Positions 15,012 through 24,588 are shown, numbered from the stretch's first letter. The stretch: 27,631 nt of DNA from an uncultured Clostridia bacterium (GCA_934169775.1 CAKPOI010000021.1:1-27631); one strand, 5' to 3'. The notes: generated from the sequence alone by a model not told the origin. A program made the numbers and translations.

Positions 15012-15864
15012 ATGGTTAGAAAGTTTAGTTTAATAAATGAAAAAGGAAAAGAATATTCACTGATGGACCTAAAGAATACATGCTTATTAACAGAACCAGC
15101 TGGATTAGGATATAGTTATTCAACAGATTATGAGCAATTAGGATATGAATTTTTAACTAATTTGAGAAAATTAGAACAAGGTGCAGTAAATGGAATAGTA
15201 AATTTTTTTAATTATGATAACTTTAAAAAATTTGCTAATTTTATTGAAACAGCTAAAATGTTAAAATTTGTATATGAAATACCTTTTGAAAACAATAGTG
15301 TTACGTATTATAGAGACGTAAATATTAAAAGTTTAGAAAAGACTGAAAGACAAGAAAATGGAATAATATCTGAAAATATAGAATTTGATTGTCTTTCTTT
15401 ATGGTATGAACAAAATGAAACAATATTTAAGATAGAAGAATACGATGATGAAATGAGATATGATTACAGATGGAACAGTAGATATATAGATTACAACGGT
15501 AGAGCAATACAATTTGATAATAGAGGTCATGTAGAAGCACCGATTCAAGTAGAAATAGACGGTTTTGTTAGGAATCCGACTATAACTGTTCTAGTTGATG
15601 AGCAGGAATATGCAAGTATAAAAATACCGATTACAATCAATGAATATGAAAAGCTATTATATAGTAGTAAAACAGGTGATATATATATTCAAAAACAAAA
15701 AACAGATGGAACAAAAGAAAATTTATGGAAAAAAGAATATATTGATATAACAAAGCAAAATATATTTAAATTACCATTGCGGTGCATCAGAAATAAGACT
15801 AACAGCAGATGATGATGTATTAAATGCTAAATTGACAGTATTTCCGCAATACAAGGTGGTGTAA
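15012..15864 (+). CDS. distal tail protein (Dit), with a CGG +1 recoding site
   Basis: Dit forms the hub that joins tail tube to tip. The N-terminal part has the phrase GLGYSYSTDYEQLGYEFLT and FFNYDNFKKFANFIETAKMLKFVYE seen in siphophage tail-component (Sipho_tail) proteins. The zero frame runs to a CGG at 15780 (256 residues) and stops ten codons later. Skipping the C gives LPL-G-ASEIRLTADDDVL and 27 residues in total to a TAA at 15862-15864, for a 283-residue protein. The restored phrase (Leu-Pro, Gly, then a beta strand) is the usual closing strand of these proteins, and the Gly is at the expected turn. The downstream gene begins after a 2-base gap. Family good; the shift is supported by the consistent pattern elsewhere. 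Confidence 0.85.
15780..15782 (+). other. CGG recoding site 4 (Dit)
   Basis: Zero frame: CCA TTG CGG TGC ATC AGA, stop ten codons on. Skipping C: CCA TTG GGT GCA TCA GAA ATA, restoring the expected C-terminal strand. There is no homopolymer here, so a run-length sequencing error is not a likely explanation. Confidence 0.78.
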
Positions 15865-15866
15865 AT

Positions 15867-17099
15867 ATGAGTGTAAAAGCAATTTTTAATAATCAAGAGT
15901 ATGAATTAATTTATAATAAGCAAACTGGATTTTATGAAATAGAAATAGAAGCAGCAAAAACTGGCGGAATATATAATGCAGAAATAGTATTTGAAGATTT
16001 GCTGAAAAACAAAGAAAGTGCAACTGAAAAAATTCAAATATGGGCAAAAGAAAAAATTGAAAAACCAAAAGGGACATTAGTTTATATTTTAGATAAAGAG
16101 GACTTAGAAATAAAAGATGTTTTAGAGTTTGACAATTATAGTTATATAATAGATGAAGAAACAAACAAGAATACTATATTTGAAGTAATGAAAAAAATAA
16201 ATGCTAAAAATGAAGATATTGTATTTTTACAAAGGGATGGAAATATTGATTACATTGGAATAATAAAAGATATAGAAAACGAAAATGGAGAACTGAAAAG
16301 GAATGTAACATTAGAGTATATATCTAATAAATTTGATAGAAAGATTATACTAAAAAATCAAGAACTAATAAGTAGCAAGGGAATAGAAGATTTTATAGCA
16401 AAAGAAATATATGAGGAGTTTACAAATTCAGACGATACGTTCTTAAACATTAAATGGCTAGATGTAGAAGTAAAAACACATACAAAAATCACTAAGTCAG
16501 TAGATAATGATAATGGAATATACAACTTTCATACTTTTATAACTAATTGTAGTCAAAATTACAATATAATATTTGACTTTGCATATGTAAATAAAAGAAT
16601 AAAATTAACAATATATAAGCAAGAAGCTGAAACAGAATTAATAGATACAACCATTTCAGATATAAGCAATTATGTAGAAAAGTTTGAGACAAAGATAATA
16701 GCAAAAGTAGTAGTGAAAACTGATACTGATGTGCAAAAATGGTATTTACTTAGTGATAGAACAACAACTCAGAATAAAGATGATGCTAATAGAGCAGCAG
16801 GAAAAGTAGAGACGGTATATACAGAAAAATCAGAAGATGCAAAGCAAACAGCATTAGATACATTTAAATCAAATACATACAATCATTATATATCGTTTGA
16901 TATAAACAGAAATAGTCAGCTATTTAATATTAACAATTTGAAAATAGGGACACCGATCAATGTTAGAACAAGCAATAATATAATATTAGATACATATGTA
17001 TCAGCAATAGAAGATTCAGGTAATAACTTTATAAACATAACATGTGGAAACATGAGAATTAAATTTATAGATAAATTATTGAAAGAAAGGAATAAATAA
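15867..17099 (+). CDS. tail-tip hub protein (Tal / gp37-like N-terminal type)
   Basis: 410 residues, ribosome site AAGGTGGTG. Composed of beta-rich domains: an N-terminal 110 residues, then VYILDKEDLEIKDVLEFDNYSYIIDEE, a typical opening of siphovirus tail hub proteins (the ReqiPepy6 gp37/Tal-like group), and a C-terminal NINNLKIGTPINVRTSNNIILDTYVSAIE segment that closes the hub fold. It follows Dit as expected. No peptidase motif is visible, so it appears to be the structural hub without an endopeptidase extension. Confidence 0.75.
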   Translation: MSVKAIFNNQEYELIYNKQTGFYEIEIEAAKTGGIYNAEIVFEDLLKNKESATEKIQIWAKEKIEKPKGTLVYILDKEDLEIKDVLEFDNYSYIIDEETNKNTIFEVMKKINAKNEDIVFLQRDGNIDYIGIIKDIENENGELKRNVTLEYISNKFDRKIILKNQELISSKGIEDFIAKEIYEEFTNSDDTFLNIKWLDVEVKTHTKITKSVDNDNGIYNFHTFITNCSQNYNIIFDFAYVNKRIKLTIYKQEAETELIDTTISDISNYVEKFETKIIAKVVVKTDTDVQKWYLLSDRTTTQNKDDANRAAGKVETVYTEKSEDAKQTALDTFKSNTYNHYISFDINRNSQLFNINNLKIGTPINVRTSNNIILDTYVSAIEDSGNNFINITCGNMRIKFIDKLLKERNK

Positions 17100-17101
17100 A
17101 T

Positions 17102-18229
17102 ATGATAAGAGGATTTAGATTTACAAATCAATTAGCAAATGCGGAGGTAGATGCACGAATACATCAAGAATTTTTAAATAAAAATGATGGCATATTTTAC
17201 GGCATGAATTTAAGTAAAACAACAAATTCAATAACTATTTCTGAAGGTTTGTGTGAAATTGCAGGGAGACCAATTGCGGTGATAGGAAGTGAGACAATTC
17301 AAACATCAACTAGTAGCTTATATTGCGTTTTGGTGTTAGAAATTGATTTGTCAAAGGAATCAACAAAAGATACATTTGAACAAGTTAATTTTAAAATTTT
17401 AACATCAAGCAATAATTATACTAATGTTACACAACAAGATATAAACATATACAGCGGTACAAATAAAATATATCAATTAGAATTTGCAAGATTTAGGACA
17501 GGGACAAACGGTATTACAGATTTTAAAGATACAAGAAAATTCTTAAATTTTACTGGAATATATGCACAAATAAAAGAAGAATGCGAAGAAATAATGAATC
17601 AAATAAAAAACGAGTTAGTATACGTTAAAGACGGAAGTAGTTATTTTTTAAAAGCGAGTGAATTAACAAATCAAAATCTAGATGGATATACAACAGAAGG
17701 ATTTTATTATGCTTCTGGAAATAATAAAGTAACTAATAAACCAGATAGTGTTGATTTTTTCGGATTGTACGTAATGAGAACAGGAGGCTCTTTGCGTACA
17801 CAATTACTGATTGCACCGAACAATGTTTATATAAGAACATTCCAGGGAGAAAAATGGGATAGCTGGACAAATATGACAGAACAAAAAATTTTTACTTTGA
17901 CAGGAAATGTAACAATAAATCCAAACACAACTGAAATGATTTCTTTGAATTATCCGGCTGGATTAACAATGGAAAATTGCGTTCCGATTTCATGCGGAGT
18001 AAAGGGAATTAATGATGGATATAATTATGTACCAGGAGACAGTGGTAATACATATGATTTATATTATGGAGGATGCAAAAGAACATTGTCATTATTACCA
18101 GCTAGTATTCAACTAAGGATAGAAAATCCATTTTCAGCAGCAGGAGATTCAAAATGGGAACAAGTAACGGGACAATTAACAAGTAATAAATATTTCAGCT
18201 ATAAAGTTGTACTGATGAAAATTAGTTAG
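17102..18229 (+). CDS. tail fibre / baseplate receptor-binding protein with pyocin-knob-like domain
   Basis: 375 residues. It starts MIRGFRFTNQLANAEVDARIHQ; residues 1-160 look like a base-attachment domain of the baseplate upper-protein type (SLYCVLVLEIDLSKES, then QLEFARFRTG). After a short helix, residues 185-260 (NQNLDGYTTEGFYYASGNN, FGLYVMRTGGSLRTQLLIAP, VYIRTFQGEKWDSW) match the pyocin-knob pattern with its Trp-x-x-Trp end. The remainder is a beta-sandwich tip that may touch the receptor. Starts right after the hub stop. Confidence 0.75.
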   Translation: MIRGFRFTNQLANAEVDARIHQEFLNKNDGIFYGMNLSKTTNSITISEGLCEIAGRPIAVIGSETIQTSTSSLYCVLVLEIDLSKESTKDTFEQVNFKILTSSNNYTNVTQQDINIYSGTNKIYQLEFARFRTGTNGITDFKDTRKFLNFTGIYAQIKEECEEIMNQIKNELVYVKDGSSYFLKASELTNQNLDGYTTEGFYYASGNNKVTNKPDSVDFFGLYVMRTGGSLRTQLLIAPNNVYIRTFQGEKWDSWTNMTEQKIFTLTGNVTINPNTTEMISLNYPAGLTMENCVPISCGVKGINDGYNYVPGDSGNTYDLYYGGCKRTLSLLPASIQLRIENPFSAAGDSKWEQVTGQLTSNKYFSYKVVLMKIS

Positions 18230-18264
18230 AATGATAATTTTGAAAAGAAAGGATATTTCATATA

Positions 18265-18432
18265 ATGTCTAAAATAATAGAAAAAATAGTAGAGCCTGAC
18301 AAGATTTTTGTAGGTTCTACTTTCAAATTAAAAGTAAAAGTTATTAATTATTTAACATATAAAGAATTAAAGACAAAAACATATGATTATTACAAAAATT
18401 TAAGTTACAAAGACTTGAAAGGAGAAAAGTAA
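18265..18432 (+). CDS. 55-residue structural-region protein, function unknown
   Basis: ATG 18265 follows GAAAGGATATTTC. The protein begins SKIIEKIVEPDKIFVGSTFK and continues with beta-prone KLKVKVINYLTY and a basic tail ending SYKDLKGEK. Short proteins with the phrase VEPDKIFVGSTFKLKVKV are common between tail fibre genes of Firmicute phages, perhaps as small linkers or chaperones. Its stop TAA overlaps the ATG of the large fibre gene (TAATG), supporting co-translation. Confidence 0.7.
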   Translation: MSKIIEKIVEPDKIFVGSTFKLKVKVINYLTYKELKTKTYDYYKNLSYKDLKGEK

Positions 18433-20660
18433 TGGCAAATACTGAAAATGAAATTTTTTATAATGATGACTATGATGCAATCGCAGATGTGCTTTTAGAT
18501 GAAAAGAAAATAGCAGAAAGTGTAGACAAACAGTTAAAAGTGAAGAAAGAAGAAATAGAACAAGTCTCAAAGAAAAACATAGAACAAGATAACAGTATAT
18601 CAGAGTTACAAGAAGAGATAGAAAACTTAAGAAACATAAGCAATATAATGCCTTCTGTAAACAGTCAAGGTGAGAATATAACATTAAATAATACAGCAAA
18701 GAATGTGCGATTTAGAAAGTTTGGAATTGGTGGAAATGTAAAGCAAGAAACAAGAAGTGGAAAAAATTTATTAGAGTTAATGGAAGGTACATATTCAAAT
18801 AATGGTATAACAGCAGTTGTAAAAAGCGGAGTTATTACTTTAAATGGTACAGCAACAGATATATCGTTTGTTAGTGTGAATTTATTAAAAAGCCTTAATC
18901 TAATAACAGGAAAAACTTATCATTTAAGTATTTTCAATTCAAAAGCGGTTGGAGATAGTTCAAATATTTGTGCTTTAAGACTAAATCAAGATGGAACTAA
19001 ACAAGCATCATTTGACAAAGTAAATTCAAATTTAGCAATTGACGGTAACTTTTTGTTCTCATATATAACAGTAAGAACACCAGCTGGAATAACTTATAAT
19101 AATTTTGAAATTAAACCACAATTTGAAACAGAAAATGGTACAGACACATGGGAACAAGGTGGAGCAATGCCATCGTTTGATTATACATCAAAAATAAAAG
19201 CAGTTGGTAGTAATATAAATATATTTGATATTACAAAGTATGATTATAGAAACTTTAATGAAGCTAGTGTAGAAATTACTGACAGTACTAATTTTAGAAT
19301 AATTGCAACAACATCGAAAAACGCAAACAATGCGGTTGGTTTTAAAATAATGGATTTAACAAAATATGCAGGTAAAACACTAACTTTAAAAGCAAAAGTA
19401 AAATCTAGTACAAGCATAAATAAAGGATTTTTAGTATTAAGACAAAACAATACTGATTATACTGGAACAAAATCAAATGAAAAGTACGATGAAACTCAGA
19501 ATACAACAGACGGTGTAATTACATTGCAATATAAAGTAGCAGATACTATAAATGACAGCAATAGATATTTATTTGCTTGGTTTTATGCAACGCGAGGCAG
19601 TGATTGTAATGCGAATGATTATGTTGATTATACAGTTAAAATAGTAGAAGGTGCAGAAGCAGGAGAGTATAGTAAATATAATCAAGGTAGTACTAAAATA
19701 GTAAAATGCAATACAAATTTATACGATGGTAAAAATGAAGTAGGAGGGATGAATAATGATGGTTCATTAAGCAGTACAACAGATAGATGGAGAACTATAA
19801 ATTATATTAATGTTAAGAATTTGAAAAATTTAATTATAAGAGTTTATGGCATTGAAACAAGTGGAGCATTGGGAAGGTATTGCTTATATGATGACAAATA
19901 TAACTTTTTATCTTCAGAACAAATTTTAAATACTCAAACAGATTTAAAAGTCGATAATGCAAGCTATTTGAAATTTTGGTTTTTGAATGAAAAAGTAGCA
20001 AGTAGTGCTCAAGTACAAGTAGAAGAAGGTACTACAGCAAAAGAATATAATCAACACGAAGAACAATCATACATAATGCCAGTGCAACAAGAAATGCTAA
20101 CAGATGATTATTTTGATTTGGATAATGAAGAAGAAGTACATGGATGGAAAAAAATTATATTAAATGGAACAGAAAATTGGCAATTGTATTCAGCCGGTAC
20201 AAATATTTCAAGAAGGTTTGGCTTGGCATTAACAGAAAATGTACCTCTCAAAGAAACAGAAAAATATGGAAAAGGGTATTCTACTCATTTTGAAATAACA
20301 CAATTTATAAATGGAGACTTATCAATATTTCTACAAGTAGAACCGAACAATTGGTACATAGCTGTTACAGATGTTAATTCAAAGTGGAGTAGTATCGTAG
20401 AATTTAAATCATGGCTAAAAGTTCAATATGATGCAGGAACACCAGTAATAATCTATTATAAAACAGCAACAGAAACAAGAATATTATTCACAGACGAACA
20501 AAAAGCAGTAGCAAAAGAAATACAGAAAGCAACTAGTTATGAAGATACAACACATATTTATTCAACAGATGAAGTAAGTCCAATTTTTGATGTAGAAGCA
20601 GTAGCAGACATAAGAAAATTAATTGCTAATATACCAACAACAGCAGAGGGGGAAAGATAG
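18432..20660 (+). CDS. large tail fibre / carbohydrate-binding receptor protein
   Basis: 742 residues. Residues 1-75 are a coiled-coil stalk (KKEEIEQVSKKNIEQDNSISEL, in parts) likely to trimerise. The phrase NTAKNVRFRKFGIGGNVKQETRSGKNLL near residue 90 is typical of phage host-specificity proteins. Two jelly-roll-like blocks follow, each opening with a NLLEL or NINIFDI type strand, each with LRLNQDG or VLRQNN-type inner strands, and ending in tandem strands with GAEAGEYSKYNQG and GTTAKEYNQHEEQ phrases. These duplicated phrases suggest internal repeats. It probably binds cell-surface glycan. Overlaps the neighbouring genes on both sides. Confidence 0.72.
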   Translation: MANTENEIFYNDDYDAIADVLLDEKKIAESVDKQLKVKKEEIEQVSKKNIEQDNSISELQEEIENLRNISNIMPSVNSQGENITLNNTAKNVRFRKFGIGGNVKQETRSGKNLLELMEGTYSNNGITAVVKSGVITLNGTATDISFVSVNLLKSLNLITGKTYHLSIFNSKAVGDSSNICALRLNQDGTKQASFDKVNSNLAIDGNFLFSYITVRTPAGITYNNFEIKPQFETENGTDTWEQGGAMPSFDYTSKIKAVGSNINIFDITKYDYRNFNEASVEITDSTNFRIIATTSKNANNAVGFKIMDLTKYAGKTLTLKAKVKSSTSINKGFLVLRQNNTDYTGTKSNEKYDETQNTTDGVITLQYKVADTINDSNRYLFAWFYATRGSDCNANDYVDYTVKIVEGAEAGEYSKYNQGSTKIVKCNTNLYDGKNEVGGMNNDGSLSSTTDRWRTINYINVKNLKNLIIRVYGIETSGALGRYCLYDDKYNFLSSEQILNTQTDLKVDNASYLKFWFLNEKVASSAQVQVEEGTTAKEYNQHEEQSYIMPVQQEMLTDDYFDLDNEEEVHGWKKIILNGTENWQLYSAGTNISRRFGLALTENVPLKETEKYGKGYSTHFEITQFINGDLSIFLQVEPNNWYIAVTDVNSKWSSIVEFKSWLKVQYDAGTPVIIYYKTATETRILFTDEQKAVAKEIQKATSYEDTTHIYSTDEVSPIFDVEAVADIRKLIANIPTTAEGER

Positions 20661-20944
20661 TGCAAGTATTAGAGTTTTTAAAAGATTATTGGTTTCTAAT
20701 TACATTTCTGGGTACATTTTCGATTGGAATGTTTAGTTTTTGCATGTCAATGATAGAAGCAACAAAGTGTAGCCTGAGAAATGATATATTGACTATATAT
20801 GATAGATGTAAAGAAGATAAAAAAATAACACATTATGAATTAGAGAGTATACAGCATAGTGCAGAAATATATTTTAAATTAAAAGGTAATTCATTTATAG
20901 AAGCATTAATGGAAAAAGTTAAAGAATTTGAAATAACTGATTAG
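20660..20944 (+). CDS. holin-like protein
   Basis: 94 residues, GTG start overlapping the preceding stop (TAGTG), ribosome site GAGGGGGA. One hydrophobic segment (residues 7-29, DYWFLITFLGTFSIGMFSFC region), then a charged helical cytosolic part (CSLRNDILTIYDRCKEDKKITHYELESI) with the arrangement seen in a Firmicute single-spanning holin-like family. Position directly before the lysin supports a membrane-permeabilising or lysis-timing role. A second holin is not evident. Confidence 0.72.
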   Translation: MQVLEFLKDYWFLITFLGTFSIGMFSFCMSMIEATKCSLRNDILTIYDRCKEDKKITHYELESIQHSAEIYFKLKGNSFIEALMEKVKEFEITD

Positions 20945-20956
20945 GAGGGGAGAAAA

Positions 20957-22306
20957 TTGAAAAATAAATTAGAAGAAATATTTAAAAGTAAAACAAAAAC
21001 AATAAGCTTGATAGTAGCAATATTAGTATCAGTATCTATATTGTTAAATGTTTATTTAGAATATAATGAAACTGGACAAGTTGATACAAATAAGATATCA
21101 GAAGCCATAAGTACAGTAGTAGATGAAATAAATAAATCTAGTACAGAGATACCGAATCTAACAGAAACAGACGAGCAAAGTCTAGAAGTTCAAGAAACAG
21201 AATCAGAGGGGTTTGAAGAACAAGGAATTATTGCTTATGAAGGTTCAGAAAAAACACCAAGTGTAGAAATTGGAGAATATGCAGGATTAACATATTATTC
21301 ACAATTAGACAATAGGTGGTCTAGTAAAATGTATTCTAGTATAGAAAATAAATCACAAACAATAGGTTCAAGTGGATGTGGACCAACATCATCAGCAATG
21401 GTAGTTTCTAGTATAAAAGGAAATATAACACCAGATACAATGGCAGAATTATATGCAAAATATGGATATAGAAGTGCAAATCAAGGAACATACTGGAGTG
21501 CTTTTAAGTGGACAGCTGATATATTTGATATTGGGTACAGTGAATGTTACAAATTAGATGATGCAGTAACAAAATTAAAAGGTGATAATTATATAATAGC
21601 AAGTTGTAATCAAGGGTTATTTACATATGGAGGACATTTCATTGTTCTTATAGGAATAGAAGGAGATTATATAAAAGTATATGATCCATATTTGTATAAT
21701 GGAAAATTTGATGTATCTAGCCGTAGAGGCTTAGCAACAGTAAATGGCAATACAGTATATGTATCAATAGAAAACTTTAGAGAGTATGCCAATTATCAAA
21801 AATTCTTCTGTTTCAAAAATGATAGAACAGATATAAAAGAAAATATAACTACAACAATAGTGACAGACAAAGTAGAATCTAATATAAACAAAGTAAATTA
21901 TCAAGTTAAAGTAACAGCAAATGGTGGTTTGAATATAAGAAGTGGAGCTAGTACATCATATTCAAGAGTTGGTGGATATGTAAAAGGCTCAATAGTAACT
22001 GTATTAGCAGAGTCAAACAACTTTGGAAAAACAAATAGAGGTTGGATATCATTAGCATATACAAGTAGATATGCAACAACTCAAAAATACACTACAGGAA
22101 CATATAAAGTTAATTGTAGTAAATTAAATGTAAGAACGGGTGCTAGTACAAAATATAGAATTAAATCATTAAAGGAATTAACAAGAAATGCAAGAAATCA
22201 AGGAGGATATGTAAGAGGAGTAAAATGTACAGTTACAAAAGTAGTAGGTAACTGGGGATTAACTCCGAGCGGGTGGATTTGTTTAGATTATTGTACAAAG
22301 ATGTAA
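20957..22306 (+). CDS. endolysin: C39-like peptidase with SH3b wall-binding domains
   Basis: 449 residues from a TTG start with a strong ribosome site GGAGGGGAG. Residues 14-35 form an N-terminal membrane segment, so it may be delivered as a membrane-anchored or signal-arrest lysin. Residues 108-290 are a peptidase C39-like (C39_2) cysteine peptidase: SSGCGPTS with catalytic Cys141, GGHFIVL with His227, and VYDPY with Asp243. Two bacterial SH3-type repeats follow (about 305-362, GLNIRSGASTSYSRVG; about 375-449, KLNVRTGASTKY), used to bind peptidoglycan. It closes the late operon before a strong bidirectional terminator. Confidence 0.87.
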   Translation: MKNKLEEIFKSKTKTISLIVAILVSVSILLNVYLEYNETGQVDTNKISEAISTVVDEINKSSTEIPNLTETDEQSLEVQETESEGFEEQGIIAYEGSEKTPSVEIGEYAGLTYYSQLDNRWSSKMYSSIENKSQTIGSSGCGPTSSAMVVSSIKGNITPDTMAELYAKYGYRSANQGTYWSAFKWTADIFDIGYSECYKLDDAVTKLKGDNYIIASCNQGLFTYGGHFIVLIGIEGDYIKVYDPYLYNGKFDVSSRRGLATVNGNTVYVSIENFREYANYQKFFCFKNDRTDIKENITTTIVTDKVESNINKVNYQVKVTANGGLNIRSGASTSYSRVGGYVKGSIVTVLAESNNFGKTNRGWISLAYTSRYATTQKYTTGTYKVNCSKLNVRTGASTKYRIKSLKELTRNARNQGGYVRGVKCTVTKVVGNWGLTPSGWICLDYCTKM

Positions 22307-22317
22307 AATAAAAAGAG

Positions 22318-22357
22318 AAAGAACATGAGGTTACTAAGATTAAGTCTCATGTTCTTT
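22318..22357. terminator. bidirectional rho-independent terminator
   Basis: AAAGAACATGAG and its perfect complement CTCATGTTCTTT flank a short loop; T-rich tails occur on both sides. It ends the plus-strand late operon after the lysin and the converging minus-strand operon after the gene at 22363-23100. Confidence 0.85.
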
Positions 22358-22362
22358 TATCA

Positions 22363-23100
22363 TTATTGTAGTTTTGAGCTAATTGATTCTAAGTAATTTA
22401 TAATAAGATTTATTTTTTTTGTTGGATAAATATCATTGTTTTTTAACTGTATATCATTTAATGTTTTTTTACCGTTTTCATTTTGACATTCAAAAATCAT
22501 GTCTTGAATTTCTTTATAAACGTTTGGGATATTTGCTTCTATAGGATTAAAGTCAAAATATCTACTCAAGTTATCAATATTTTCAATTTTCGAATTAAAA
22601 TAGTCATATTTTGGAATTGACATCTTCTTATTTATTTTTAATAATTCTTTGATGTTGGATTGAAGTTTTTTACGATTTATTGTTCTTATTTTTTTCAATT
22701 TTTTTATATTGCTTTTTAATGAATTTTTATTGCTAAGTACAAAACTTTCGTACCAAGATTTATTCCTTTCGTATTCGCCCAAAGATTTTAATTCGTTAGA
22801 TAGCTTGTCTTCAAAATAGACGTATTCGATAGAATAAAACAAGTCAAGATATCTTTCAATTTCTTTGTTTATATTAGATTTTAAAACGCATATTTTTTCT
22901 TGTTTTTGACAATTGTATACTATAGTAGCTGTGATAGCACTTAATAATGCTCCAGTGAGTAATCCTAGACATATGTCATATACAAATGTACATATTTTAT
23001 GATCTTCATTTAATGCTAATGCAGAAACCAATACAGCAACAATGAAAGATATTAATACAGTGACAAAACAATATTTTATTATAATTTTATTTTCTTTCAT
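22363..23100 (-). CDS. two-helix membrane protein with long cytosolic domain, unknown function
   Basis: 245 residues. Two membrane helices at about 9-30 (CFVTVLISFIVAVLVSALAL) and 42-62 (ICLGLLTGALLSAITATIVY) enclose a short external loop, then about 180 residues of Lys/Asn-rich helical sequence in the cytosol (SNIKKLKKIRTINRKKLQSN and others). It is last in the minus-strand operon and starts immediately after the AP2 protein's stop. Accessory membrane proteins at this position, downstream of the lysin, often act in superinfection exclusion or host interaction, but that is only positional inference. I do not recognise the family. Confidence 0.55.
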   Translation of the reverse strand: MKENKIIIKYCFVTVLISFIVAVLVSALALNEDHKICTFVYDICLGLLTGALLSAITATIVYNCQKQEKICVLKSNINKEIERYLDLFYSIEYVYFEDKLSNELKSLGEYERNKSWYESFVLSNKNSLKSNIKKLKKIRTINRKKLQSNIKELLKINKKMSIPKYDYFNSKIENIDNLSRYFDFNPIEANIPNVYKEIQDMIFECQNENGKKTLNDIQLKNNDIYPTKKINLIINYLESISSKLQ

Positions 23101-23700
23101 CTAATCATTTCCTCTTTTTTTACAAATTACCTTTTTAGTATTATATTTTTCTAAAATTGGTTTAAAGTATTTTTCTTCTAATTCTTTACGATATTTAATT
23201 GCATCTTCCTTTTTTTCAAATTCTTTTAAATAAGTATGCTTTCGAAAGGTTAATTTTGCAACCCATTTTTTTGATTGAGAATGAAAATGAACTCCTTTAA
23301 CTCCGCTAACATTATTTTTTTGAATCGGATATGAGATTTTATCTAAATGAGTATTTTCTATTATATTTTTATCTCTGTATTCTTGGAGATAATGAATATT
23401 TTTTTTTGCTTTTTCTTTTTGATAACAACCACAGCTAAAAGTATGACTATTTTTTAAACTTTCGCTTGCAACCCATACTTTTTTTCCACAATCGCAAACA
23501 CACAAACATCTCGTTCTATTATTTTTAATAATTACATCAATAACAGTTAATTTACCAAATTTTTGACCTATCATTTTTTGAGAAATTTTCAAAAATTCAG
23601 CATGACGAAACTTTTTAGAACAATCTAAACTACAAAAACTACTATTTTCACGATAATTCTCGTAAGATTTTCCACATTCTTTACATATATGTTTATACAT
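23101..23700 (-). CDS. zinc-finger plus AP2-domain DNA-binding protein
   Basis: 199 residues from the ATG at 23700 (TTGGAGGAT upstream; an in-frame TTG at 23712 would add four residues). Residues 1-35 hold CKECG and CSLDC, a treble-clef-type zinc finger. Residues 45-105 are the block IGQKFGKLTVIDV, RCLCVCDCGKKVWV, TFSCGCYQKE seen in many phage genes. Residues 130-190 form an AP2-like domain: KNNVSGVKGVHFHSQSKKWV, KLTFRKHTYLKEF, EDAIKYRKELE. Such proteins are usually mobile-element or homing-type DNA-binding proteins; no HNH core is visible here. Abuts the membrane protein gene. Confidence 0.75.
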   Translation of the reverse strand: MYKHICKECGKSYENYRENSSFCSLDCSKKFRHAEFLKISQKMIGQKFGKLTVIDVIIKNNRTRCLCVCDCGKKVWVASESLKNSHTFSCGCYQKEKAKKNIHYLQEYRDKNIIENTHLDKISYPIQKNNVSGVKGVHFHSQSKKWVAKLTFRKHTYLKEFEKKEDAIKYRKELEEKYFKPILEKYNTKKVICKKRGND

Positions 23701-23740
23701 AATATCCTCCAAATTTTTAAGAGCAGAGGAGAGTAGACAA

Positions 23741-23962
23741 CTAATCTACATCTCTCATATCTTCAATATAGTTTAAATATTCATCAATTGTTGTATATTC
23801 TTCATCATCGTTCATACCACTTTGTCTAACACCATCTTGCATCATATCTAATAATTGCCATGTATATTGTAATCCCAATTTTTGCATTTTATCAAATTGT
23901 TCTTCTGTCATCATTTCTTCTAATTCTTTACTTTCTAAATTTAAAATTTCTTTTACTTTCAT
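23741..23962 (-). CDS. small acidic protein, unknown function
   Basis: 73 residues with a strong ribosome site AAGGAGAAA. Predominantly helical, with a high Asp/Glu content (MTEEQFDKMQKLGLQYTWQL; DDEEYTTIDEYLNYIEDMRD). The small size and strongly acidic composition resemble phage proteins that mimic DNA or bind a host enzyme, but no motif confirms it. It lies 13 bases after the 184-residue gene, within the same operator-controlled operon. Confidence 0.5.
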   Translation of the reverse strand: MKVKEILNLESKELEEMMTEEQFDKMQKLGLQYTWQLLDMMQDGVRQSGMNDDEEYTTIDEYLNYIEDMRDVD

Positions 23963-23975
23963 AATTTTCTCCTTA

Positions 23976-24530
23976 TTAATTGATTTTTTCGAAATTGTAT
24001 ATATAATTAGTTGAATACAATTCTTTTAAAACTTCATCATCTGTTGCAAAACTTCCATATCTATTTTCTATATCTTCATCAGAAAGATTTTCATAATTAT
24101 TTAAAGTTATTCTGTATTTTTGATTATTTAATACTATTATTGTGTTATCAGCAAAACGATGAATAGATTGAATAGTATTTTTTATAATACAAGTGTCGCT
24201 TGGATTAACTTCTATATTTGAATTATCATTTTTTGTTTCATTTTTGTTATCATCATGCTTTTCAATAGTATTTTCAGTCTTTAAATCTGAAACTTTAATA
24301 ATATATCTTTCTGTAGCATCTGCAATAACTAAGCCTTCACCATAAATATAACATAAATGAGTATATTCAATTCCATCTATTGTAGTTTTTTCAATATTTT
24401 CGCGTATATTATGTTCAATATTACAGTCTCCAACTTTTTCTGACCAGATAACTTTTACGATTTGATTATTTTCGTCATACCATCCTTCATCTTTATAGTT
24501 CCATTTTTTTAAATCATTAATTGTTTTCAT
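23976..24530 (-). CDS. first gene of the operator-controlled minus operon, unknown function
   Basis: 184 residues, ribosome site AAGGAGAAAAA before ATG. The first 80 residues are mixed strand/helix (WYDENNQIVKVIWSEKVGD, YTHLCYIYGEGLVIADATERY), then a polar linker (KHDDNKNETKNDNSN), then a C-terminal beta-type module (TIIVLNNQKYRITLNN) that resembles small phage DNA-mimic or regulatory domains only in outline. I do not recognise it. It is expressed from the promoter at 24589-24617. Confidence 0.5.
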   Translation of the reverse strand: MKTINDLKKWNYKDEGWYDENNQIVKVIWSEKVGDCNIEHNIRENIEKTTIDGIEYTHLCYIYGEGLVIADATERYIIKVSDLKTENTIEKHDDNKNETKNDNSNIEVNPSDTCIIKNTIQSIHRFADNTIIVLNNQKYRITLNNYENLSDEDIENRYGSFATDDEVLKELYSTNYIYNFEKIN

Positions 24531-24588
24531 AATTTTTCTCCTTTTGAGTGCTAGCCGTTTGGTCTAGTCTTATCTCTTTGTTAAATAT

